Shown here piece after piece: positions 25,407-35,418 of a stretch of 64,000 nt of DNA. The translations under genes were made by a program, and so were the position numbers. Origin of the DNA: Mesorhizobium sp. ORS 3359 (GTDB taxonomy: Bacteria > Pseudomonadota > Alphaproteobacteria > Rhizobiales > Rhizobiaceae); the NCBI GenBank assembly GCA_000824845.1, contig CCNC01000046.1, forward strand, positions 1-64,000. The letters are read 5' to 3'. Below the pieces are notes generated by a model. The model was not told where the DNA came from. It did no database searches and saw nothing but the letters and a program-made list of their open reading frames with translations. Within the stretch, counting starts at the first letter, position 1; every line of letters starts with the position of its first letter.

Positions 25407-26537
25407 ATGGATCCGAAACCCATCAAGATCGGCCTCATCGCCGAACTGACAGGCCCATTGTCCTTCATGGGCATCGCAAACGCGAACCTCACCACGATGC
25501 TCGTCGACGATATCAATGCCAAAGGCGGCCTGCTCGGCCGGCCGGTCGAACTCGTCATCGAGGATGGCGAGACCGCCGACAGTGTCGCCAAGGCAAAGGC
25601 CGCGAAACTGGTCGACGTCGACAAGGTCGATGTGGTCGTCGGCGGTATCTACAGTTCGACCCGCCTGGCGATCAAAAGCGAGGCGGTCACGCGGGGCAGG
25701 ACGCTCTATATCTATACCGAGCAGTATGAGGGACAGGAAAATGATCCCCTGATCTTCTGCACGGGCCCCGTGCCCGCGCAGCAGGTCGACCCGCTGATCC
25801 CATGGCTGATGAAGAGCACCGGGGCGAAGCGGTTCTACCTGCCGTCGGCTGACTACATCTGGCCGCATCTGCTCAACAAGGCCGCCAGTCGGGCGGTGCA
25901 CGCCAATGGCGGCGAGATCGTCGGCGAGGAGTATTTCCCGCTCGACACCGTCGATTTCCGGCGGACGGTGCAGCAGATCATGGCCAGCGGCACGGACGTG
26001 GTCTTCAACACCATTGTCCCCCCGGGCCTGACGCCATTCCTCGAAGAACTGCACAAGGCCGGTTTCGGCAAACGCGGCGGCAGAATCGTCTGCACTTACT
26101 TCGACGAAAACTTCTTCAATCTGGTGCCGTCCGAGCAGATCGAGGGCCTATACAGCTGCCTCGACTACTACCAGGAACTCGACGAACCGTTCGGCCGCGC
26201 GCTCTTGCGCCGCTATAGCGAGCGGTTCCCGGGCGGCGCCACCTTGACCGCGGGCAGCGGGTGCACCGGCCACTACCGGGCAATCAAGATGTGGGAAGCC
26301 GCGGTCAAGGAAGCAGGCAGTGTCGAGCGAGATGCGGTTATACAGGCGCTCGATCACGTGCGGATCGTCGAAGGCCCAGGCGGTCCGGCCGAGATGGTTC
26401 CAGGCCAACACCATGTTCGCATGAACATGTACATCGCGCAGGCACAGACCGGTCGATTCCGGATCGTCAAGAATCTGGGCCCGATCGATCCCAACGAGCA
26501 AGTGCTCAGCGCCTTCCAATTCAGGAACGCAGGGTGA
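25407..26537 (+). CDS. Leaderless amide/urea-type periplasmic-binding-fold protein (AmiC/FmdD-like)
   Basis: A 376-residue type I binding-protein fold (Peripla_BP_5/6, urea and amide branch). It starts MDPKPIKIGLIAELTGPLSF directly at the first beta strand, with CGGAGA before the ATG at 25407, so there is no signal peptide. Other marks are VVGGIYSSTRLAIK, LYIYTEQYEGQEND, and YFDENFFNLVPSEQIEGLYS. Related proteins are UrtA/FmdD transport receptors or AmiC, the cytoplasmic amide sensor of the amidase operon. With no signal peptide and no permease genes nearby, a cytosolic sensor role like AmiC is likely; the HD-GYP/LuxR regulator upstream is a possible partner. Confidence 0.82.
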   Translation: MDPKPIKIGLIAELTGPLSFMGIANANLTTMLVDDINAKGGLLGRPVELVIEDGETADSVAKAKAAKLVDVDKVDVVVGGIYSSTRLAIKSEAVTRGRTLYIYTEQYEGQENDPLIFCTGPVPAQQVDPLIPWLMKSTGAKRFYLPSADYIWPHLLNKAASRAVHANGGEIVGEEYFPLDTVDFRRTVQQIMASGTDVVFNTIVPPGLTPFLEELHKAGFGKRGGRIVCTYFDENFFNLVPSEQIEGLYSCLDYYQELDEPFGRALLRRYSERFPGGATLTAGSGCTGHYRAIKMWEAAVKEAGSVERDAVIQALDHVRIVEGPGGPAEMVPGQHHVRMNMYIAQAQTGRFRIVKNLGPIDPNEQVLSAFQFRNAG

Positions 26538-26564
26538 CTTGAAGCGCCGATCGCTCATCCTTCT

Positions 26565-26593
26565 GGCGAGGGCGGCCGCATGCTGCCCTCGCC
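26565..26593 (+). terminator. Hairpin terminator after the AmiC-like gene
   Basis: GGCGAGGGC (26565-26573), an 11-base loop, GCCCTCGCC (26585-26593): a perfect 9-bp stem about 28 bases after the stop, in the convergent gap before the Gfo/Idh gene. No T-run. Confidence 0.6.
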
Positions 26594-26728
26594 ATCTCCG
26601 TCACACCGACGGGAACGATCGGTGGATTGGTTGACGTGTGCCTCTGTGTCCTTCAAAAAAGCCATATCGCAAGGCTTGCTGGCCGGGCCCCAGCGGGTCT
26701 GCCGCCTGCCTGTCGCGGCCCGGCGACC

Positions 26729-27814
26729 TTATCTTCCGCCGCTCTCTCTCATCCGCGCGATGATCTCGGCCATCAGCGCAAGGTCGCGTCGTGAGTCCGC
26801 CAGGTCGGTGACCGGCTTGGTGCCCTCCATGATGTGGCGATGGAATGTCTCCAGCTCGTTGGAGAAGGCATCGCCATAAAGCGGTCCGAAGGCCTTCGTC
26901 ACGGGGCCGAGCGGCCCGGCCTCGGTCACCTCCAGGCGCGTCGGCAGGCTGCGGATATAGGGCGTGTCGTAGATGATCCGCACCCGTTTGGTGTTGGAGC
27001 GAACCTCGATCATGGCATCGAACAGGCCGAGATCGTCGACCACCGCGTCATAGAGGCAGGCGAAGTGGCCATAGTCGAAGGTGATGCTGGTGTTGGCGCC
27101 GCCATTGGTGCGGTGCGCCGCCACCACCCGCCGCGGCTCGCCAAGCAAGCCGCGCATCGCCGAGATGTGGTGCGAGGAGAGCGCGGTCAGGCCGCGATAG
27201 GCGCGCACGAGCTCGGCCGAGGCGTCTTTTCCGACCATCTCGCGGATCAGCGCGTCGCGCTCCTCGGCACCGCGCGAAAGGATCGCCAGGTCGATGTCCT
27301 GCGGATAGAGGATATTCTGGCTCTTCTTCAGGAAATGCCGGCCTTCCGAGATCAGGTCGAAAATGCGCACATGGGTGATTTCTTCGTGCGCCGGCAACTC
27401 GTCTCGCGCCGCCAGATAGGCCGGCGCGTAGCGGCGCATGTAGCCGACGAAGATCGTCTTTTCGTAGTCCTTGCTCAGCGCCATCAGCTCGTCGATCTCG
27501 CGCACCGTCAGACAAGCGGGCTTTTCGAGTAGGACATGCTTGTTGGCTGTGATCGCGGCGCGGACGAAGCGGCTGTGCGTATCGTCCGATGAGAGCACGA
27601 AGACCGCGTCGATGTCCGGCGAATTGATCAGCGCCTCGGCGCTCTCATAGGCCTTGGCGGTTGGGTATTGCGAGGTGATGAGCTTCACCAGGCTCGGCGA
27701 CACGTCATGGGCGCCGGCAATGACCCAGCGATCGCGCTGGTCAGCCAGCACCGGCAGATGGATCGATTGCGCGACCTCTCCAAGACCCACAAGCCCGACA
27801 CGGATCAGCGCCAC
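26729..27814 (-). CDS. Gfo/Idh/MocA family oxidoreductase
   Basis: A 361-residue member: Rossmann motif VGLVGLGEVAQSIHLP (residues 6-21), VLLEKPACLTVREID carrying the EKP motif, and the C-terminal sheet domain including ALSSHHISAMRGLLGEPRR where the catalytic His is expected. It is the last gene of the leftward ribose-type transporter unit (binding protein, permease, ATPase), 48 bases after the ATPase gene. Probably it oxidises the imported sugar or polyol with NAD(P). Substrate unknown. Confidence 0.88.
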   Translation of the reverse strand: MALIRVGLVGLGEVAQSIHLPVLADQRDRWVIAGAHDVSPSLVKLITSQYPTAKAYESAEALINSPDIDAVFVLSSDDTHSRFVRAAITANKHVLLEKPACLTVREIDELMALSKDYEKTIFVGYMRRYAPAYLAARDELPAHEEITHVRIFDLISEGRHFLKKSQNILYPQDIDLAILSRGAEERDALIREMVGKDASAELVRAYRGLTALSSHHISAMRGLLGEPRRVVAAHRTNGGANTSITFDYGHFACLYDAVVDDLGLFDAMIEVRSNTKRVRIIYDTPYIRSLPTRLEVTEAGPLGPVTKAFGPLYGDAFSNELETFHRHIMEGTKPVTDLADSRRDLALMAEIIARMRESGGR

Positions 27815-27862
27815 GGCAAACTCCTTCGCTAGTTTGTTTCAATTCCATGCGCGGCGCGGCTG

Positions 27863-28623
<761 letters not shown>

Positions 28624-28627
<4 letters not shown>

Positions 28628-29628
28628 TTCTGATATCGCATGATCAGCGCCGCCAGGACCACGATCACGCCCACGGCAAGTGGTTGATAGAAGGCCGAGA
28701 CGCTGAGCAGCGTCAGCCCGTTGACGAGTGCCGTCAGCATCAGCGCGCCGATGGCCGGTCCCAGGATGCTGGCGCGGCCGCCGAAGAGGCTGACACCGCC
28801 CAGCACCACGGCCGCCACGGAGTTCAGGAGCAAGCTCGTGTTGATCTGCGGCTCGGCCGAGCCGATGCGCGCCACCAGAAGGATCGACGCGATGCCGGCG
28901 CAGAAGCCGGAGATCGTATAGGCGGCGATCTTGACGCGGTTTGTGCGAATGCCGAGCGCGCTGGCGCTCTCGGCCTGGCCGCCGGTGGCAAGCAGATGCA
29001 CGCCGAACCGCGTGTGGTAGAGCGCAACATGCGCGACAAGGACGGCCGCGATCGCCACCCAGACCGGATAGCCGAACGGCCCGAGATAGCCTGACGCGAG
29101 CTTGAGCAGGAACGTCGAGCCCACCATGGTCGGCTCGCCGCCCGACAGGATGAGGCCAAGACCAGTGATGCCGGAGAGCGTGCCGAGCGTCACCACGAAA
29201 TCGGGAATACGCCCGGCGGTGATCAGCAGGCCGTTCATCAAGCCTATGGCGCTGGTGGCGAGCACCGCGAGCACACAGGCGGCGAAGATGCCGAGACCCG
29301 CCGCATGGATCAGGCCGAGGATGACCGCGCCGAGCATGACGGAGGCTGCAAGCGAGAGGTCAATGCCGGACGTGGCGACAACGAAGGTCTGGCCAATCGA
29401 CAGCACCACCAGGATCGCGGCGGCAAGCAGGATCGCCTGCATGTTGGCGACGCTGAGGAAGACTGGCGAGGTGACGCCGAACAGGATGACGAGACCAACC
29501 AGGCCGACGACGGATGCCCAGTCGGCCCAGAAGGAAGGATCGATGAGGAGAGCCGCCAGGGAGGGACGGCTCTCCTCGTGGACGCCCGCCTGTCGGGAGG
29601 CGGGCGCGTTGTCGGCTGGAAGGCTCAC
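28624..29628 (-). CDS. Ribose-type sugar ABC transporter permease (RbsC/FrcC-like)
   Basis: A 334-residue BPD_transp_2 permease with eight to ten hydrophobic segments and the family stretches GQTFVVATSGIDLSLAASVML and VVLGGVSLFGGRASILGPAIGA. The most likely start is GTG 29628-29626, overlapping the stop of the binding-protein gene (GTGA). The frame remains open upstream inside that gene, but this is shadow. It is followed by the ATPase with a four-base overlap. Confidence 0.9.
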
Positions 29629-30611
29629 TTCAGCATCTCGCGCAAGGGATCCGGATAGTCGCCGCCTGGACGCGGGAAGTTCTTCAGCGAGGCTTCCGCA
29701 TTGTCCTTGTTGATGAGGAGCACCGGCGCAGGCACGTTGGCGGGGAGTTCCTTTCCCTTGGCGGCAAGCTTGCACGCCTCAACGCCCATCGCGCCAACCA
29801 CATATGGGTATTGCGCGACGGTGGCCGTGAGTTCGCCAGCAGCGACCGATTTCAGCGCGTCGACAATGCCGTCGAGGCCGATCACCTTGACGTCCTTGCC
29901 GGACGTCTGCACGGCCCGCTCGACGCCGAGCGCCATGATGTCGTTGGCGGCAAAGAAGCCGGCTAGATCCGGATGCGCGGCCAGGATGTCGGTGGCAGCA
30001 GTCAGCGCCTTCTCGCGATCCCAGTCGGCGCTCACCATGACCACCACGTCCAGCTTGCCCTCGACCGCCTGCTTGAAGCCTTTGATACGGGCGTTCGAGC
30101 CGACGTCGCCGACGATACCGGCAACCAGCGCCACCTTGGAGCCTTTCGGCACCAGCTTCAGCATCTCCTCGCCGGCCAGCGCGCCGGCTGCGACGTTGTC
30201 GGTGCCGATATAGGTCGAGACGGCGAAGCCCGCGGCCTTGGCCTGCTCGGCGTCGATGGTCGAGTCGATGTTGACGATCGGCTTCTTCTTCTGGGCGACC
30301 GGCACCAGCGCCTGCACCAGGTTGGAGACGCTGATGGGATTGACCAGGTAGCAATCGTAATCCTGCAGGGCCATGGCCGTCAGCTTGTCGGCCTGCCCCG
30401 TCGCATCGCCCATATTGGCGGCGGCCTGCACGTTGACACCAACGCCGTCGGCCTTGGCCTGTTCCTCGATGCCCTTCTGCATGGTCTGGAAGAACGGATT
30501 GTCGAGGCCTTTGACGATCGCGGCGACCTTGGCGTCTTCGGCGTGTGCCGGCACGGCAAACGTAGTGGCAAGCAGGCCAGCGCCGAGCGCCAGGCAATTG
30601 AACATGCGCAT
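29625..30611 (-). CDS. Ribose/allose-type sugar ABC transporter substrate-binding protein
   Basis: A 328-residue Peripla_BP_4 binding protein. The signal peptide MRMFNCLALGAGLLATTFAV cleaves near PAHAED; the mature part begins KVAAIVKGLDNPFFQTMQKG, typical for AlsB/RbsB-like proteins. The ATG at 30611 has GGAGGAGG seven bases upstream. It heads the leftward unit with permease, ATPase and Gfo/Idh genes. The ROK kinase and RPE-like epimerase genes directly upstream recall the E. coli D-allose set (AlsB, AlsA, AlsC, AlsE, AlsK), making allose or a related rare sugar a reasonable guess. Confidence 0.9.
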   Translation of the reverse strand: MRMFNCLALGAGLLATTFAVPAHAEDAKVAAIVKGLDNPFFQTMQKGIEEQAKADGVGVNVQAAANMGDATGQADKLTAMALQDYDCYLVNPISVSNLVQALVPVAQKKKPIVNIDSTIDAEQAKAAGFAVSTYIGTDNVAAGALAGEEMLKLVPKGSKVALVAGIVGDVGSNARIKGFKQAVEGKLDVVVMVSADWDREKALTAATDILAAHPDLAGFFAANDIMALGVERAVQTSGKDVKVIGLDGIVDALKSVAAGELTATVAQYPYVVGAMGVEACKLAAKGKELPANVPAPVLLINKDNAEASLKNFPRPGGDYPDPLREMLK

Positions 30612-30791
30612 ATATCTTCCTCCTCCGGATTTTTGATTGTCGGCTCGTTGTTCTGCGAACAGCATGGCTGACGAGACACACGCGAGCCCGGGGCTTGCGA
30701 TGGAAAGACAAGCTGGTGCGCGCACAAGGCGCCCGTTTCGGGTTTCCTTCATATCAGGCGTTGCTCCTCCCAGAGCGCTGATGAGATCACA

Positions 30792-30844
30792 TCAGCGTTA
30801 TCGCATGTTTGGAAATAATTTTACGCACGTCAAGAATTAAAATG
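30792..30844 (-). promoter_or_regulatory. 53-bp conserved upstream element, copy 1
   Basis: This stretch matches 42544-42596 without gaps at 43 of 53 positions, by eye. On the minus strand it begins CATTTTAATTCTTGACGTGC and ends ATAACGCTGA, so it includes a TTGACG box and a LacI-like half site. It lies about 180 bases upstream of the binding-protein gene at 30611. Shared promoter plus operator for two sugar operons is the simplest reading. Confidence 0.65.
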
Positions 30845-30963
30845 GAATGCCGTGCATTTTTGTGGTCTAGGATATGGGGAAGGCGCTCTTCGATGATCTT
30901 CGCCGATTGATAGATTTGCACGCCCTGCGCAACTTCAGCTTCGGCCGGACTTACCGCCCCGGG

Positions 30964-30987
30964 GCGCGCCGGGCTTCTCCGGCGCGC
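30964..30987 (-). terminator. Hairpin at the end of the 12-gene sugar operon
   Basis: GCGCGCCGG, loop GCTTCT, CCGGCGCGC: a perfect 9-bp stem seven bases beyond the ROK kinase stop on the minus strand. No T-run. Probably ends the 42493-30995 transcript and separates it from the ribose-type unit. The rest of the 30612-30994 gap holds the 53-bp element and no gene. Confidence 0.65.
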
Positions 30988-30994
30988 TCCCGGT

Positions 30995-31978
30995 TTAGTC
31001 GTTCTGCACCATGGCCAACGCCGTCCCCGGCTCACCTTCCCACAGGATCAGGCTTGCCGCGCCCACCAGCCCGGCGCGGTCGCCGAGCTCGGCCGGCACG
31101 ATCGGCACGTCGCGATAGGCCTGCATGGCCCGCTCCTCGATCGTCGCCCTGATCCCCGGGGCCAGCAGGTCGAAGCCGTTGGCGAGTCCGCCGCCCATGA
31201 CGATCACCTCGGGCGAATAGAGATGCAAAAGGTTGGTAAAGCCGACGCCGAGCCATTTCGCTTCCGCCTCGACCAGGTCGCGCGCCACCGCGTCCCCTGT
31301 CCGCGCGGCCTCGACGACATGGCGGGCCGAGACGTCGCCGTCATTGGAAAGCCGCCGCAACTGCGAGCCGTCGCCGGGCGCGGTGAGCCGCGTCGCCCGG
31401 CGCCCGAGAGCGGTGCCCGAAGCGACGGCCTCGAAGCAGCCGACATTGCCGCAGAAGCAGCGATCGCCTTCTCCGGTGATCGTCATGTGGCCGATCTCGG
31501 CCGCCAGGCCGCGCCTGCCGTGATAGATGTGGCCGTCGGCGATCACGCCGCCGCCGATGCCGGTCGACACGGTGACGAAGACCAGCGAGCCCGCGCCGCG
31601 TCCGGCGCCGAAGCGCCATTCGCCGAGCGCTGCCGCATTGGCGTCGTTCTCCAACCGAACCGGCAGGCCGAACTGCCGGCTCAAAATGTCGATCATCGGC
31701 ACGTTGTGCCAGCCGGAGAGCGTCGGCGGTCCGATGACGATGCCTGCCTTGGGGTCGAGCGGACCAGGCGCGCAGGCGCCGATACCGATCACTTTGGCCT
31801 GCGGGTGGTCGTCCAGCAGTTTGTCGGCGAGCGCAATGATCCGGCCGATGACCGCCTCGGATCCCGCCTCAGTCATCGTCGGTTCCGAGACGCGCGCCAC
31901 GACCTCGCCGCCGCGCCCGATCAGCGCGCCGCGCAGCTCCGTGCCGCCGAGGTCGAAGGCTAGCGCAAGCGTGCTCAT
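30995..31978 (-). CDS. ROK family sugar kinase (zinc-motif type)
   Basis: A 327-residue ROK kinase. It has DLGGTELRGALIG (residues 9-21), a VSTGIGGGVIADGHIYHG nucleotide/sugar region, GLAAEIGHMTI, and the zinc-binding loop CFCGNVGCFEAVASG. Such kinases phosphorylate glucose, allose, GlcNAc or ManNAc at C6. It follows the RPE-like epimerase gene with a one-base TGATG overlap and is the last gene of the long operon. An AlsK-like allose kinase role is possible given the RPE-like neighbour. Confidence 0.9.
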   Translation of the reverse strand: MSTLALAFDLGGTELRGALIGRGGEVVARVSEPTMTEAGSEAVIGRIIALADKLLDDHPQAKVIGIGACAPGPLDPKAGIVIGPPTLSGWHNVPMIDILSRQFGLPVRLENDANAAALGEWRFGAGRGAGSLVFVTVSTGIGGGVIADGHIYHGRRGLAAEIGHMTITGEGDRCFCGNVGCFEAVASGTALGRRATRLTAPGDGSQLRRLSNDGDVSARHVVEAARTGDAVARDLVEAEAKWLGVGFTNLLHLYSPEVIVMGGGLANGFDLLAPGIRATIEERAMQAYRDVPIVPAELGDRAGLVGAASLILWEGEPGTALAMVQND

Positions 31979-32700
31979 CAGGCGGCGGCCTTCAGTCCGT
32001 GCAGCCAGACCATGCGCCGCGCGAGGTCGGGATCGCCAAAGGCGAGCGAGCCCATCACCACAGTGTCTGCGCCTGCGGCGCGCAGCAGCGGCACCGTCTC
32101 GTGCCGGATGCCGCCATCGGCTGCCAAAATGATGTCGGCCTCGCGGCCGGCCCGTCGCATCAGCGCGCGCGCCTCGATCAGTCTGGGGCAGGCCTTTTCG
32201 GACAGGCTCTGCCCCTTGACGCCGATCGAGGTGCCGAGCAGCGTCACGAAGGCGACGTCAGGCAGGAACGGCTCGATCGCGTCGACCGGCGTTTCGAGCC
32301 TGAGCACCACGCCCGCCTCGGCGCCGAGCTCACGCGCCAGCTTGACCGCGCGCAACCCGGCCTCGCCGTTTTCGGCGTGGATGGTGACGAGGTCGGCGCC
32401 GGCCTCGATGAAATGGCGCGTCTGCGCCTCGACGATTTGCGCCTCGACCATCAGGTGCACGTGGATCGGTTTGGCCGTCAGCCTGGCGATGCGCGCCACC
32501 AGATCCGGGAAGAACAGGAAGCCGGGCGTGAAGCGGGCGTCCGCCACATCGATGTGATGCAGGTCGGCATGGGCTTCGATCCGCTTCAGGTCGCGCTCCA
32601 TGTTGGCGAGGTCGGCCGACCACAGCGAGAATTCGCCGATCAGCCGGTTGCGCGGCAATGCGGCTATGGCCGCGGGACCGGAGAGAGGTTTGGCGATCAT
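31978..32700 (-). CDS. Ribulose-phosphate 3-epimerase family protein (AlsE-like)
   Basis: A 240-residue TIM barrel of the RPE family, metal enzymes that epimerise ketose phosphates at C3. Metal-ligand motifs are present: HHIDVADARFTPG, HVHLM and AADGGI. Differences from true Rpe (HVHLM rather than DVHLM, LLGTSIGVKGQSL as phosphate loop) fit specialised paralogues such as D-allulose-6-phosphate 3-epimerase AlsE. It is coupled to the hydrolase gene (four-base overlap) and the ROK kinase gene (TGATG). Probably it acts on the sugar phosphate made by a kinase of this operon. Confidence 0.85.
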   Translation of the reverse strand: MIAKPLSGPAAIAALPRNRLIGEFSLWSADLANMERDLKRIEAHADLHHIDVADARFTPGFLFFPDLVARIARLTAKPIHVHLMVEAQIVEAQTRHFIEAGADLVTIHAENGEAGLRAVKLARELGAEAGVVLRLETPVDAIEPFLPDVAFVTLLGTSIGVKGQSLSEKACPRLIEARALMRRAGREADIILAADGGIRHETVPLLRAAGADTVVMGSLAFGDPDLARRMVWLHGLKAAA

Positions 32701-33524
32701 GACGGAATGAGGCTCCGGGCTTTCGAGTGGGAATGAAGGAAGAAGCTGATCTGCTCATGCAGTTCGGCCAAATGCTTCGCGCTGTCGCGCGCCTTGGGCA
32801 TTACTTCCGCGAAGATCGCGTTGGGTATCGCGGCAGCCAGCGCATAGGCGCTCGACAATGGGTGCACGGCATCGATTTCGTTGCCGATGACCAGCGCCGG
32901 AAGGTCGAGCGCGGCAGCGTCGCGTTCCGAAACGCCGGGTCCATCGCCAGCGATGTCGGCAAGCACCCGTGCGAAGGCTTGGGCGTCGGGCCGGGCGAAA
33001 TAGCCGAGCAGCGAAGCGAGATTGTCGGGCGCCTCGCGATTGAGCCGCGCGGCGGTCTCGGATTGCGCGAAGATCGCTCTCGCTTTCTCCGGGCCGTGGA
33101 ACAGGATGAGTTCGGCGACCTCGGCGACCGGCTGCATGTTCTGCGGCGCTGGCGAGAACGTCCATGCCGGCCGCACCAGGATGAGGCCAGCGACGCGCTC
33201 CGGATGACGGCAGGCGAGACGAAGCGCAATTCCTGCGCCCATCGAGACGCCGCCGGCAACGAAGCGGTCGAGGCCGGCCCGATCGGCCGCGGCAAGCACA
33301 TCGTCAGCGAACATTTCGAACGAGAACGGTCGCCGTTCACCGAAGCCTGAGCCGCCATGGCCGCGGCATTCCAGCGTGATGCGGCGGAAGCCGGTGGGGC
33401 AAGTCTGGGCGACCTGCGCCTCGCCGCCGCCGAGCCCGTGCTGGAACACCACCGCCGGGCCTTCGCCCGTGTCGGTGCCGAGCAGCGTCGCGCCGTCGCG
33501 AAGAAGCGCAATCTGGCCCGCCAT
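32697..33524 (-). CDS. Alpha/beta hydrolase
   Basis: A 275-residue alpha/beta-hydrolase. The oxyanion region VVFQHGLGGG, the nucleophile elbow AGGVSMGAG (Ser as GVSMG) and the acid segment NEIDAVHPL are visible, and a His near AKHLAELHEQI could complete the triad. In sugar-oxidation operons such enzymes often act as lactonases on the product of a Gfo/Idh dehydrogenase. The start at 33524 shares its A with the stop of the upstream TIM-barrel gene (TGATG). Confidence 0.85.
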   Translation of the reverse strand: MAGQIALLRDGATLLGTDTGEGPAVVFQHGLGGGEAQVAQTCPTGFRRITLECRGHGGSGFGERRPFSFEMFADDVLAAADRAGLDRFVAGGVSMGAGIALRLACRHPERVAGLILVRPAWTFSPAPQNMQPVAEVAELILFHGPEKARAIFAQSETAARLNREAPDNLASLLGYFARPDAQAFARVLADIAGDGPGVSERDAAALDLPALVIGNEIDAVHPLSSAYALAAAIPNAIFAEVMPKARDSAKHLAELHEQISFFLHSHSKARSLIPS

Positions 33525-34342
33525 CACACCAGCTCCTTGAGAAGGCGCGCGACGCCCGGCGCCTCCCTGGCCGAGAGCCCATGCGTCACCAGCGGCCCGT
33601 CGAAGCCTGTGGCTTTCAGCCGGGCGATGAAGTCGGGAAAGTCGACGACGCCCTGTCCGGCCGTGGCAAAGCGGCCATCGGCGAAGCGGTCCTTGGCATG
33701 CGCCAGAGAGACATGGCCAGCCACGCGCTCGACCGCTTCGGCAACGATGGAGCGTGCCTGTTCGGCATTCGCCCGCTCGAACAGGTTTGCTGGATCGAGC
33801 ACGATGCGCAGCCGCTGCGAGCCCATCTCGCCGATCAGCTGCATCGCGTCTTCGGCCGATGTGACGATGTTGGCCTGCTCCGGCTCGATGCCGAGATCGA
33901 CGCCGTGGCGTTCGGCGAGCTGCAGCGCCTTTTCCATCTCGCACGCCATGTCGGCCCAGGCCGAGTGATCGGCATTGTCGGGATGGTACGCCCACTGATC
34001 CTCGGCGTTGCGCGTCCCGGTGCAGAGCGTGACGAGCGGGATCGAAAGCCTGGCCGCGGTTTCGATGACGACCGCAAGCCGTCGCAGTCCATCCTGGCGT
34101 ATCCGGCTGTCCGGATGCGCCATATTGTAGGTGCCGGACAGAGCGACGAGACCGATCCCGGTCGCCTCGGCAGCGGCACCGATAGTGTCTATCGCCGCGT
34201 CCGGAGCCGCGTCCGGCATCGACGGCAGGCCGGCGCAGGCGAGGTTGAACTGGGCGGCCGCGAAGCCCGCATCACGGACAGCGGCAAGCACGCCGGTCGG
34301 CTCGCTGCCCGGGAAAGTCTTGGCGAACACGCCGACCTGCAT
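33524..34342 (-). CDS. Sugar phosphate isomerase/epimerase family protein
   Basis: A 272-residue xylose-isomerase-like TIM barrel. Candidate metal-ligand strands are VDLGIEPEQANIV (Glu), LRIVLDPANLFE (Asp), VSLAHAKDRFADG (His/Asp) and the final THGL. TLCTGTRNAEDQWAYHPDN is the typical long loop. It overlaps both neighbours by one base (TGATG), so the set Gfo/Idh, isomerase, hydrolase, epimerase and kinase is translated in strict series. Confidence 0.85.
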   Translation of the reverse strand: MQVGVFAKTFPGSEPTGVLAAVRDAGFAAAQFNLACAGLPSMPDAAPDAAIDTIGAAAEATGIGLVALSGTYNMAHPDSRIRQDGLRRLAVVIETAARLSIPLVTLCTGTRNAEDQWAYHPDNADHSAWADMACEMEKALQLAERHGVDLGIEPEQANIVTSAEDAMQLIGEMGSQRLRIVLDPANLFERANAEQARSIVAEAVERVAGHVSLAHAKDRFADGRFATAGQGVVDFPDFIARLKATGFDGPLVTHGLSAREAPGVARLLKELV

Positions 34343-35418
34343 CAGACAGCTCCCGTCACGCTGGCGAGCGTGACGCGCTCGCCGCTCTCGACCGAGCGGG
34401 CGATCGCCACCATGGCGCGGATCGAGGCGAGCCCATCCTCGACCGTGGCACCGCGCTGCGGCGCGCCGTTGAGCACCGTGTCGGCGAGGCCTTCCAACTG
34501 GCGGCGGAAGAAATGGCCGTCGGCGCCGAGCGGTTTTCGCGATGTCGCGTCCTTCTCGTGGAAGATGTCGACCTCGCTGGCGCGGAAATACCAGGGATTG
34601 AAAGTCTTCGCGATCACCGAGCCGTTCTGGCCATAGAGCTGGAAGCCCTCGTGCCAGTCCATCCGCACAGCGACGGTGAGGTCGAGATGGCCGAGCGCCC
34701 CATTGGCGAATTCGGTCTCGACGAACCAGCAATAGGCGCCGAAGCGCTCGTTGAGGCGGGCACGAACGGCGGTGATCTCGCCGCACAGGAAGCGCGCCGT
34801 GTCGACGAGATGCGAGCCATGCGCCAGCATGAAATACTGCCGCAGGTCCGCCTTTGGATTGCCGCCCGGCTTCTTCGCCAGCTTGCTTGTGATGGGCAGC
34901 GGCTGCACCGCGTCGGTGTTGGTGTAGCGATGGGTGGAATCGCAATACCAGGCCTTGAGCGCCAGGATCTCGCCCATCTCGTCGCGCACGAAATCGCGTG
35001 CCGCTTCCAGCGCCGGGTCGAAGCGTTTCATGTGGCCGACCTGCAGCACCTTGCCCGAGCGTTTGACCGCTTCAGCAAGCTTCTCGCCTTCCTCGACCGA
35101 GACCCCGATCGGCTTTTCGCAGAGCACATGCTTGCCCGCTTCCAGCGCCTTGATCGACATCGGCACGTGATAGGCGTCAGACGTAGCGACAATCACCGCC
35201 TCGAGCTCCGGATCGGCGAGCATCTCGTCATAGTCGCCATACATCTTGCGCGGCTCATAGGTGGCGCCCATGCGCGCCAGCAGATCGGGCGCCGCATCGC
35301 AGATCGCGTAGAGGTCGGCGTTGCTTGCCTTCACGCAGGATTCCAGATGCGCGAACTGCGCGATCGGCCCGCAGCCGAGCACACCGACACGAAGGCGACG
35401 GTCTTGCTTGTGGATCAT
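34342..35418 (-). CDS. Gfo/Idh/MocA family oxidoreductase
   Basis: A 358-residue NAD(P)-dependent dehydrogenase. It shows RVGVLGCGPIAQFAHLESC (residues 10-28), HVLCEKPIGVSVEEG with the EKP motif, and YFMLAHGSHLVDTARFLCG with the candidate catalytic Asp/His helix. It lies between two isomerase-like genes (four-base overlap with the upstream one). Together they could convert the imported sugar to a keto form, as IdhA and IolE do with inositol. Confidence 0.9.
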   Translation of the reverse strand: MIHKQDRRLRVGVLGCGPIAQFAHLESCVKASNADLYAICDAAPDLLARMGATYEPRKMYGDYDEMLADPELEAVIVATSDAYHVPMSIKALEAGKHVLCEKPIGVSVEEGEKLAEAVKRSGKVLQVGHMKRFDPALEAARDFVRDEMGEILALKAWYCDSTHRYTNTDAVQPLPITSKLAKKPGGNPKADLRQYFMLAHGSHLVDTARFLCGEITAVRARLNERFGAYCWFVETEFANGALGHLDLTVAVRMDWHEGFQLYGQNGSVIAKTFNPWYFRASEVDIFHEKDATSRKPLGADGHFFRRQLEGLADTVLNGAPQRGATVEDGLASIRAMVAIARSVESGERVTLASVTGAV

